Shown here in pieces: positions 43,425 to 50,146 of a stretch of 64,000 nucleotides of DNA. The notes beneath the pieces are model-generated. The model had not been told where the DNA came from, did not search any database, and worked only from the letters and a program-made list of their open reading frames with translations. The position numbers and the translations under genes are program-made. The DNA comes from Methylocella sp. (lineage in GTDB: Bacteria; Pseudomonadota; Alphaproteobacteria; Rhizobiales; Beijerinckiaceae), in contig JBBCGG010000001.1 in assembly GCA_037200525.1 (NCBI GenBank), positions 2,894,501 through 2,958,500 on the forward strand, read 5' to 3'. Positions within the stretch are counted from its first letter, which is position 1; every line of letters starts with the position of its first letter.

Positions 43425-43735
43425 ATGGCTAATAATATCCTCACGCCGTCTATGATCACGCGGTACTCGATCCGGATGTTTCTGAACACGAACTATTTCA
43501 TTCAGAACGTCTCCCGCCAGTTTGAAGACCAGTTCGGCAACGAAGGCGCCAAGATCGGCGCGCAGCTTCGTATCCGCTACGCCAACCAGTACACCGTGAC
43601 GGACGGCCCCAGCATTTCCGTGCAGGACACGACGGAACAGCAGTTCCTCCTCACGGTCGCCACCCAGCGCCATGTCGACGTCGCCTTCACCTCGGCGGAA
43701 ACCTCCCTTGATGTCGACGATTACATGGAGCGCAT
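43425..43735 (+). pseudogene. P22-type coat protein, N-terminal part cut by IS copy 4
   Basis: The frame reads MANNILTPSMITRYSIRMFL, NTNYFIQNVSRQFEDQFG, KIGAQLRIRYANQYTVTDGP and ends at the IS border. This matches the start of P22-type coat (gp5-like) proteins (MANNILTP...I.r.al..l). It is unrelated to the capsid gene of prophage 1, so prophage 2 came from a different phage. About two thirds of the gene is gone. Confidence 0.8.
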
Positions 43736-43802
43736 TGGTCTGCCCCCTGAAAAGTGATCCTCCGTGAAGTATGGGCTTATGAGCCTGATGGAGGACTGCG
43801 CA

Positions 43803-44081
43803 ATGCCGAGGAAAAGACAGAAGGCGGAAGAGATCGTCGCGAAGCTACGGCAAGTCGAAGTGCTTAGCGCGCAAGGGCGACCGGTCGCGGAGGCGATCCG
43901 CTCGATAGGGGTGACGGAAGTTACATACTATCGATGGCGGTCGGAATACGGCGGCCTGAAGGGCGATCAGGTGAAGCGGCTGAAGGAGCTGGAGGCGGAG
44001 AATACGCGGCTCCGTCGAGCGGTGTCCGATTTGACGCTTGAGAAGCTGATCCTGAAAGAGGCTGCCTCGGGAAACTTCTGA
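43803..44081 (+). CDS. IS3 OrfA (copy 4)
   Basis: Intact OrfA, identical at protein level to copies 2 and 3. GGAGG precedes the ATG. Confidence 0.9.
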   Translation: MPRKRQKAEEIVAKLRQVEVLSAQGRPVAEAIRSIGVTEVTYYRWRSEYGGLKGDQVKRLKELEAENTRLRRAVSDLTLEKLILKEAASGNF

Positions 44082-44104
44082 GCTCCGCGCGTCGTCGCGC
44101 CTGC

Positions 44105-44971
44105 GTGGAGCATGTGATCGCCGAACATGGCGTTTCCGAGCGGTTCGCTTGCCGGGTTCTCGGTCAGCATCGCTCCACGCAGCGCAAGGTTCCGACCAAG
44201 CCCGATGACGAAGCGGCATTGATCGCCGACATCACGGCGCTCGCCATCCAGTACGGCCGCTATGGCTACCGCCGCATCACGGCGATGTTGTGGGAGCGAG
44301 GCTGGAAGGTCAACGTCAAACGGGTCGAGCGGATCTGGCGACGCGAGGGGCTGAAAGTTCCGGCCAGACAACCCAAGCGCGGGCGTCTCTGGCTCAATGA
44401 CGGCTCGTGCGTCCGGCTGCGCCCGCAATGCCCCAACCACGTCTGGTCCTATGACTTCGTCGAGGACCGCACTCATGATGGCAGGAAATATCGCATGCTG
44501 AATATCATCGACGAATTTACCCGCGAATGCATCGCGATCAGGATTAACCGGAAGCTGAAGGCAGCGGACGTCATCGACGTTCTCTCGGACCTCTTCATCT
44601 TGCGAGGGGTTCCGATCCACATTCGTTCCGACAACGGCCCGGAGTTCATCGCCAAGGCGTTGCGTGACTGGATTGCCGCCGTCGGCGCGAAGACCGCCTA
44701 CATCATGCCGGGCAGTCCCTGGGAGAACGGCTATTGCGAGAGCTTCAACTCGAAGCTGCGCGACGAGCTTTTGAATGGTGAAATCTTCTACACTCTCAAG
44801 GAGGCGAAGGTCGTCATTGAGCGATGGCGACGCCACTACAACACCGTGCGCCCGCACTCATCGCTGGGCTACAAGCCGCCAGCCCCGGAGACCCTGCAAT
44901 GGCCGGCTTCGCAATCCGGACCAGCTTCGCCCGCCACGCCAGCAATAGCGCCAGGGCCGACAATGCACTAA
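44105..44971 (+). CDS. IS3 OrfB transposase (copy 4)
   Basis: The product has 288 residues with intact DDE residues. It differs from the other copies by Lys for Gln in NRKLKAAD. Confidence 0.92.
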   Translation: MEHVIAEHGVSERFACRVLGQHRSTQRKVPTKPDDEAALIADITALAIQYGRYGYRRITAMLWERGWKVNVKRVERIWRREGLKVPARQPKRGRLWLNDGSCVRLRPQCPNHVWSYDFVEDRTHDGRKYRMLNIIDEFTRECIAIRINRKLKAADVIDVLSDLFILRGVPIHIRSDNGPEFIAKALRDWIAAVGAKTAYIMPGSPWENGYCESFNSKLRDELLNGEIFYTLKEAKVVIERWRRHYNTVRPHSSLGYKPPAPETLQWPASQSGPASPATPAIAPGPTMH

Positions 44972-45005
44972 CATTCAAACTGGATCACCCCATGGGGGCA
45001 GGCCA

Positions 45006-45056
45006 CTCCAAGCGGATGTGCGCAGCATCGTCCATCCCACGGAGACGCTGACATGA
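45006..45056 (+). pseudogene. Tail of the papain-like gene, duplicated
   Basis: Directly after IS copy 4 the sequence reads LQADVRSIVHPTETLT and stop, the last 16 codons of the gene at 35273-35554. The rest of that gene is missing here. Confidence 0.85.
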
Positions 45057-45505
45057 ACACGCTCGTAAGCATCGGGCCGGTCGTTGAATTTCTGAAGCCC
45101 GCCATCCAGGACGTCGCGGCGGTCGTGATCCTCGCGGGACTCGGCGCCGTGGGGAATCTCGCGCGTAAATATCTCAAGATCCAGATCTCCAGTTCGCAGA
45201 TGGATCTCGTGCGCAAGGCGATGGCGGACGAAGTGCATCGCATGGTCGGCGAAGGCGTCGACAAGCTCTCGACGATCAACGTCAACGTCGAGTCGCCGCA
45301 GGTGGCGCGGGTCGCTAACGCCGCGATCGCTAATGCCGGGCCCGTTGTCGCGAAGTTGGGCATCACTCCCGATGAGGTGAAGGCGTTGGCCCTCAGCACG
45401 ATTGGCGCCTATCAGGCGAGCGTCGAGAGCAATCCCGCGCCTGTCGTTGTATCGCCCGCGCCGATCGCCGCGCCGCCGGCGGCCGCAGGTCTCGTGACCA
45501 CCTAA
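45053..45505 (+). CDS. Holin candidate (prophage 2 copy)
   Basis: Identical to the protein at 35551-36003, with the same membrane helix near residues 20-37. The upstream gene it used to be coupled to is truncated, so expression here may depend on a promoter in or before IS copy 4. Confidence 0.6.
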   Translation: MNTLVSIGPVVEFLKPAIQDVAAVVILAGLGAVGNLARKYLKIQISSSQMDLVRKAMADEVHRMVGEGVDKLSTINVNVESPQVARVANAAIANAGPVVAKLGITPDEVKALALSTIGAYQASVESNPAPVVVSPAPIAAPPAAAGLVTT

Positions 45506-45543
45506 GAAGTTCGCCGAGGAAGGCTTTCAGGGGATAATTCGAA

Positions 45544-45900
45544 ATGGCGGACGAAGGCGAAAATCGTGAACACCGGCTGCTCAACGAGCGCTGGACGTGG
45601 GAAAAAGAAATGGTTGCACTCACATCGGACAACCAAGCCAGGATCAGAAATCTCGAAGAGGGGATTAAGCCGCTAGCCCAGCTTTCCCTCAATCTCGAGC
45701 GGTTTGTCGCGAAGTTCGAAGCGCTCATCGATCGCTTTGAATCCGTAGAGAATATGCGCGAGGACCTCGATCAGCTCATAGCCAGCGAGAACCAACGCAA
45801 AGGCGCCGACGCGCGGAACATACGAAACTCGCTCCTGGGTGGACTTGGAGGGGGTTTGGCGTCCGGCGTGGGCGCTTGGCTGCTGACGCACATAAAATGA
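45544..45900 (+). CDS. Coiled-coil membrane-anchored protein (prophage 2 copy)
   Basis: Identical to the protein at 36042-36398, with a C-terminal Gly-rich membrane segment. It is part of the duplicated block. Confidence 0.55.
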   Translation: MADEGENREHRLLNERWTWEKEMVALTSDNQARIRNLEEGIKPLAQLSLNLERFVAKFEALIDRFESVENMREDLDQLIASENQRKGADARNIRNSLLGGLGGGLASGVGAWLLTHIK

Positions 45901-45911
45901 GGACGCCTGCA

Positions 45912-46487
45912 ATGACTAGATTGGTGGTCAAGGTCCTTTTGTTTGCGATGCTGGCGCTGGCGCCGGCTGCGGCTCATGCGCAAATGCGCGCGTTCGTTGT
46001 CACCTCATGCGACTCTCTGCCGGCGATCTATAATCCGGGTAGTCAGGGCATTCCGGTAATCGACGAGACCGGCGCCGCTTGCACGGGTGGTGGAGGAGGT
46101 GGCGGCGGTGGCGCGATCAGTCAGCCTCTGGGTGGCGCAACTCCGCTGGCTCAGGCTGTTGCGGTCACTATCGTCCCCAACGTGAAGACGCTGACGGATC
46201 GCAGCGGCGCGGTAACGACGGGCGGCACCTCTCAGACTTTGGTCGCGTCGGTCTCTGCTAGAATGACGATCTTCATCGAGAATCCGTGCACAGCCGCTTC
46301 GCAAAATATCACGACGGCCGAGAGCCTCTTCATCAACTTCACGGCTGCTGCATCTACGACGGCAGGCGGATCGATCGAGCTAGCCCCCTGTGGGGTTTAT
46401 AGCACGGGCACGGGACCGGTTTCGACCGAGGCGATTACGGTCACAGCGACGACGGCCGGCCATAGGTGGACCGCGAAGATCGAGTGA
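45912..46487 (+). CDS. Secreted protein, constant head/variable tail (prophage 2 form)
   Basis: The product has 191 residues. The signal peptide is identical to the prophage 1 form; the following segment is highly similar (MRAFVVTSCDSLPAIYNPGS). A nine-Gly linker leads to a different C-terminal domain (ISQPLGGATPLAQAVAVTIV, RMTIFIENPCTAASQNIT, GGSIELAPCGVYSTGTG) ending GHRWTAKIE. The tail looks like a beta-sandwich with a likely disulfide. The function is unknown; head/tail modularity suggests a variable exposed or target-binding domain. Confidence 0.6.
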   Translation: MTRLVVKVLLFAMLALAPAAAHAQMRAFVVTSCDSLPAIYNPGSQGIPVIDETGAACTGGGGGGGGGAISQPLGGATPLAQAVAVTIVPNVKTLTDRSGAVTTGGTSQTLVASVSARMTIFIENPCTAASQNITTAESLFINFTAAASTTAGGSIELAPCGVYSTGTGPVSTEAITVTATTAGHRWTAKIE

Positions 46488-46734
46488 ACATGGTTGAGAT
46501 TAGTGGCGCTGGTCCACGGAAGGACAAATTTACAACCATCACGATAATTGGCATTCCTGTTTCGGGGTTTTGCTGGTCGTGATTTGACCCACAAATGTGG
46601 CGGACCGAGTGTTGCAACATTTAAGAACGCAACAATTTGTTATGGAGTGGGGGCGATTGGTTGGCCTCAATCGTCCCCATTTTCCGACAATCCTCGATTT
46701 GCGGCGACTTTTTTCGAAGTTGAAATCACGTCGT
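46488..46734. other. Spacer between the secreted protein and the RNA candidate
   Basis: Short frames are present (46548-46736 ends FFEVEITS, and the same FFEVEITS end precedes the RNA in prophage 1 at 37021-37050), which may be the remnant of a shared small gene. It is more AT-rich than the flanks. No gene can be assigned with confidence. Confidence 0.35.
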
Positions 46735-46945
46735 AACATCGCTGTTCCACTCGTATTGACCGACTATGCTGGAGGGGCAGTCGAGCTCCAGTCTGGTCAA
46801 AAATCGCGGGTCTCCGTCCCGCGGGAGCCGGGCCGTTTCGCCACCCCCTTGTCGTTGCATGAAACTCCCCAAGGCCCAACGATCGTGTTCCGGTAGTGAG
46901 AACTGCCCCCGCCGCCGTTCACCTCCGGCGAGCGGGGGTTCCTTT
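46735..46945 (+). ncRNA. Candidate structured RNA, prophage 2 copy
   Basis: This is the homologue of 37040-37254. Stems: GCTCC with GGAGC around the hairpin CGCGGG-TCTCCGT-CCCGCG; CCTTG with CAAGG around GTT/AAC; then GGCCCAACGATCGTG and a strong terminator hairpin. Relative to the other copy, changes in the first hairpin (a G-U pair there, G-C here), the CCUUG stem (U-G there, U-A here) and the inner GUCU/AGAC stem (GUU/AAC here) keep the pairing. Confidence 0.5.
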
Positions 46946-46946
46946 T
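46906..46946 (+). terminator. Terminator between prophage 2 and the host gene
   Basis: CCCCCGC (46906-46912) pairs with GCGGGGG (46932-46938); an inner GCCG/CGGC pairing adds to the stem, and TTCCTTTT follows. The convergent yedK gene ends right here, so the hairpin may serve both strands. Confidence 0.75.
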
Positions 46947-47596
46947 CAAAAGCCGAGGGCGGGACTGCCAGCCTCGTCCATTTTCTCTCCCTTCGCGACA
47001 ATCCTGAGCTTTTCGTTCGGCAGAGGTCGTTGAAGCGCAATAGCTTGCTCGATCGATCCTTCGAGCCATGCATCCATTTCCTCGGGCGTCGTGAGCAGCA
47101 CCGGCATGGCCTTGGCATGTATCGGGCGCACTATCTCATTCGCTTCTGTCGTCAGAAGCGAAAACAGACGGTGCTCGCGCGTCTCGCCCTTCCGCTCACC
47201 GCTCCATAGCCGCCAGATCCCCGCGAAGGCGAAGAGGGGCCGGCTCTCATCTAGCGCGAACCAATTGGTGACCTTTGGCCGACTGTCGGTCCACTCACAA
47301 AACGACGTCGCCGGCACAAGGCAGCGCCATTCAGCCTTGAGCCAGCCGCGCCAATACGGCGAGGCCAGATTGCGGACGTTGGTGATCGGGACCTTGCCGA
47401 GGTTCGGCGGCGGCGGGAAGCCCCAGCGCATCAGCGACAGCTCGCGCTCGCCGTCCGACGCCCTGCGAACCACCGGAGCCATCATGTCGGGGAAGATGGC
47501 CGGCATCAGCGGCAGATTGCCGGCCAGATCACGCCGGAACCTGAACAACTGGCGTATCGCATCCTGATTGCGGGTCATGGAGTAGAGGTTGCACAT
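46946..47596 (-). CDS. yedK: SOS response-associated peptidase (YedK/HMCES family)
   Basis: The product has 216 residues. It starts MCNLYSMTRNQDAIRQLFRF with the invariant Cys2 that caps abasic sites in single-stranded DNA by forming a thiazolidine link. The other family signatures follow: MRWGFPPPP, NVRNLASPYWRGWL, CLVPATSFCEW with the Glu, FAGIWRLW, and IHAKAMPVLLT with the active-site His. An earlier in-frame start at 47710 would bury the Cys, so 47596 is chosen. It is a host gene converging on prophage 2. Confidence 0.92.
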   Translation of the reverse strand: MCNLYSMTRNQDAIRQLFRFRRDLAGNLPLMPAIFPDMMAPVVRRASDGERELSLMRWGFPPPPNLGKVPITNVRNLASPYWRGWLKAEWRCLVPATSFCEWTDSRPKVTNWFALDESRPLFAFAGIWRLWSGERKGETREHRLFSLLTTEANEIVRPIHAKAMPVLLTTPEEMDAWLEGSIEQAIALQRPLPNEKLRIVAKGEKMDEAGSPALGF

Positions 47597-47950
47597 ACGC
47601 TCACGAAATCGCGTCAGAGGAGCGATCGTCAATCGGCGCCAATGCCGTGCCGTTCCCAAAGGATCCACTTTTCTTTGAGCGACCGGAATGCATTCGCCGA
47701 CCGGTAGCACCTGCAGAGCCAGTATCGATCCCGATGCAACTTAGCAGGAGGCGTTCATCGGGCGGCAGAGGGGAGGCTGGGATCGCCCGAACACCTCAGT
47801 GACCGGTTGGAGCAATATAGCCAACCTGACTTTGTGTAACCGATAAGCCACATCGCCCAAAAACCGGCATTCTTATCGTCACAAAAGGTTGTAAAAGAGC
47901 AGAAACAAGCAGAAGTTGAGGAGGTCAACCAAAAATTAAGGGGGGAACGA
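47597..47950. other. Intergenic region upstream of yedK and the outer-membrane barrel gene
   Basis: These two genes diverge here, so their promoters must lie in this stretch. The last 40 bases contain GGTTGTAAAAG and an unusually strong GGGGGGAACG ribosome-binding site before the barrel gene. No other feature is seen. Confidence 0.45.
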
Positions 47951-48739
47951 ATGTTACGGCATACTCTACTTGCTTCCGTCGCTTCCATTATGCTGACAGG
48001 GTCGGTCCTTGCGGCCGATCTTCCTTCCCGTGCTCCGCCGCCGGTATATCTGCCGCCAGCGCCGATCTTTACCTGGACCGGCTTCTATATCGGTGCTCAG
48101 GTTGGTTATGCTTGGGGTACCTCAAACGGTAACATCGGCGATAATTTTGGTGACTTTTCTTCCTTAAGCGTCAGCAATAGCGGCGTCATCGGCGGCGGTC
48201 ATGTCGGCTATAATCTGCAGTGGAACCAGTTCGTCATCGGCCTCGAAGGCAGTGTCGATGGCGCCAGCCTGAACAAGACTTTCTCTGGATTCGTTTCAGA
48301 GAATGGGGTATTCCCAGGGTTCGCCCCTCCCGTTACTGTCCATTCCAACGTCGACGTTATGGGCTCGGTCCGTGGCCGCCTCGGCTACGCTTGGGATCGC
48401 GTCCTGATATACGCCACGGGCGGCGTCGCTTTTGCTGGCGTAAACAGCAGCATTTCGACTCCGTTTGGGTTCGACAGCGCATCGTCGACGCGGGTTGGCT
48501 GGACCGTCGGCGGCGGCCTTGAATATGCCATTACCAACAATTGGTCGATCCGGGCGGAATATCGCTATTCCGATTTCGGCCATACCACCGTATTTGCCAG
48601 CAATTCCTTCAACTTTCCTCTGTTGGCTTCGGTCGGCGCATTTGCTAACCGCCACACTACCGAAAACCAGGTGCAGGCCGGCGTCAGCTACAAGTTCGAC
48701 ACGTTCGCTCCGCCCGCTCCGATTGTCGCCAAGTACTGA
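47951..48739 (+). CDS. Outer-membrane beta-barrel protein (Omp25/31 type)
   Basis: The product has 262 residues. The signal peptide (MLRHTLLASVASIMLTGSVL, AA-D) is followed by a Pro-rich spacer (RAPPPVYLPPAPIFTWTGFY) and eight-strand barrel-like repeats (GAQVGYAWGTSN, GGHVGYNLQWNQFVIGLEG, VMGSVRGRLGYAWDRVLIYA, IRAEYRYSDFGHTTV), ending in an aromatic-rich strand (VQAGVSYKFD). This matches the rhizobial Omp25/Omp31 family of small barrels. The strong ribosome-binding site suggests high expression. Confidence 0.85.
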   Translation: MLRHTLLASVASIMLTGSVLAADLPSRAPPPVYLPPAPIFTWTGFYIGAQVGYAWGTSNGNIGDNFGDFSSLSVSNSGVIGGGHVGYNLQWNQFVIGLEGSVDGASLNKTFSGFVSENGVFPGFAPPVTVHSNVDVMGSVRGRLGYAWDRVLIYATGGVAFAGVNSSISTPFGFDSASSTRVGWTVGGGLEYAITNNWSIRAEYRYSDFGHTTVFASNSFNFPLLASVGAFANRHTTENQVQAGVSYKFDTFAPPAPIVAKY

Positions 48740-48857
48740 GATCTAGCTCGTCGTCTTTCTTTTCAGGGGAAGCAGGGAAGGCTCGGCCGATTGGCCGGGC
48801 TTTCTCGCGTTCTCGCTGCAGGCGATGGTGGCACATTCGCTCGTGGAACGCGTCTAA

Positions 48858-49746
48858 GAGTCCGTTTGACAACTATGGGTGGGTTATCCGGCGGATCAAC
48901 AAGCCGGCCATAGCGACCTCGATCATGGCGTGAGAGACGTCTATCCGGGCCTCGTAGTCTCGGACGAGACGCCTGTGGCGGGTCATCCATCCGAAGGTCC
49001 GTTCGACGACCCATCGTCTCGGCAGAATCACGAATGCGGCCTCGGTACGCCGCACGATCTCGACGGTGAAGTCGAGAAAAGCCGCTTTGTCGAGCAGTCG
49101 CTGGCGATCGTAGGCGCTGTCGGCGAACAGGTGTTTGACCCGCGGCCAGCGTTTTTGGATGGCCTCAAGAACGGCTTGCGCGCCTGTGCTGTCGGCGATA
49201 TCGGCCGTGGTGAGATTGACCATCAGCAGACGTCCGTCGGCGTCGACCGCGATATGGCGTTTGCGCCCGACGATCTTCTTGGCGCCGTCGAACCCGCGTG
49301 TTCCCTGCGGCGCCGGGGCTTTGACGGACTGGCTGTCGAGCACCGCCGCGCTCGGTTCGGCGTTGCGGCCCGTCCGCGCGCGGTCGATCATCAAGGCGAC
49401 ATCGTGAAGGGTGCGAAACATCAGACGCCGGGTCAGGCGGCGAAACCACCAGTACACCGTCTGCCAGGGCGGGAAGTGAACCGGCAGCATCCGCCACTCA
49501 CATCCCGACCGCACCAGATACCGGATGGCGTTCAAAACTTCGCGCAGGTCTGTCCGTCGGGGGCTTCCGGTCGCTCCCGCCTTCGGCAGAAACGGCTCGA
49601 CCGAAGACCATTCCTCATCAGTCAGGTCGCTCGGATAGCGCTTCGTCTTCTTCTCAATCTTGGCCATTCGGCCACGGCTCTTGGCTGTCCACATCGAAAG
49701 CGTGAATCATAACCAAAGAACCATGTCAAAGTTGTCAAACAGACTC
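48858..49746 (-). mobile_element. IS5-family element, 889 bp
   Basis: The ends are GAGTCCGTTTGACAAC on the left and, inverted, GTTGTCAAACAGACTC on the right. Both flanks read TAA (48855-48857, 49747-49749), a 3-bp target duplication of TNA form typical of the IS1031-like subgroup. It is a complete and apparently recent insertion. Confidence 0.9.
48873..49694 (-). CDS. IS5-family transposase
   Basis: The product has 273 residues: KRYPSDLTDEEWSSVEPFLP at the start, IRYLVRSGCEWRMLPVHFPP, DSQSVKAPAPQG (first Asp), LFADSAYDRQRL (second Asp) and RRWVVERTFGWMTRHRRLVR (Glu with Y/R-x-x-E). It is complete and probably active. The same family left the broken remnant at 579. Confidence 0.92.
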   Translation of the reverse strand: MWTAKSRGRMAKIEKKTKRYPSDLTDEEWSSVEPFLPKAGATGSPRRTDLREVLNAIRYLVRSGCEWRMLPVHFPPWQTVYWWFRRLTRRLMFRTLHDVALMIDRARTGRNAEPSAAVLDSQSVKAPAPQGTRGFDGAKKIVGRKRHIAVDADGRLLMVNLTTADIADSTGAQAVLEAIQKRWPRVKHLFADSAYDRQRLLDKAAFLDFTVEIVRRTEAAFVILPRRWVVERTFGWMTRHRRLVRDYEARIDVSHAMIEVAMAGLLIRRITHP

Positions 49747-50146
49747 TAAGAGCGATCGTCAATCGGGGGCAACCAATGCATCCTCGCCGCTCGCCGGCGA
49801 TTGCCCCGTGGGAACGCAGACAGGCATTGCAGAGTCGTTGGGCGCATTTTTCATCGATCTCGACTCGCCGCCGCGACCGCTGGATCTCCCGACGGAGAGT
49901 CAACACCGGCTAAAGGTGATCAAGGGCGATAAAAGCGCGGCTTAGGCTAGCGATAGATCCGCTAATGTTGACGCATTAGGTCCCTTGCCAGGGGCCGGAT
50001 AATTAGTCGACGGCAGCCCCCATCGTTAGATCAATATGTCGCCATCGGCCGGCAGCGCTAGGCAAAGTCCATATTAATTTTCATATATACAAAATAGTCG
50101 GGGGGCTCTATGCCTTCCTTGGGATTTCAAGGACAGGGTGATTGCG
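49747..50146. other. Region between the IS5 element and the ATPase gene
   Basis: A plus frame open from the IS edge reads GDCPVGTQTGIAESLGAFFI, DLDSPPRPLDL and stops near 49945, which looks like the end of a real gene, but a minus frame with Cys residues is equally open; neither could be assigned. Then comes an AT-rich stretch near 50070-50098 (TTAATTTTCATATATAC) that could be the promoter of the downstream gene. Confidence 0.35.

Larger units (their letters stand above)
43736..45005 (+). mobile_element. IS3-family (IS407-like) element, copy 4
   Basis: This complete 1270-bp copy has flanks CAT on the left and CTC on the right, so no target duplication. It joins the prophage 2 coat gene to the last part of a lysis module. 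The missing duplication suggests that it resulted from recombination between two copies with loss of the DNA between them. It shares V (WKVNVKR) and I (VPIHIRS) with copy 1 and has one private change (NRKLKAAD). Confidence 0.93.
45006..45976 (+). repeat. 971-bp segment duplicated from 35504-36474
   Basis: The segment is identical to 35504-36474 as far as compared, starting at the very edge of IS copy 4 and ending inside the signal-peptide region of the secreted protein gene. Beyond that the two loci are homologous but diverged. Confidence 0.9.

Noticed and set aside
9384-45005. Inversion between IS copies 1 and 4
   Set aside because: The right flank of copy 1 (GAG) is the complement of the right flank of copy 4 (CTC), but both copies have the same orientation, so homologous recombination between them gives deletion, not inversion. 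A three-base match is also likely by chance.
38908-46945. Right attachment site as a second copy of the tRNA-Asn 3' end
   Set aside because: I looked for CAGGTTCGAGTCCTG and the end of the acceptor stem near 37255, 46945, 47700 and 49750 and found none. The site may be outside the window or deleted.
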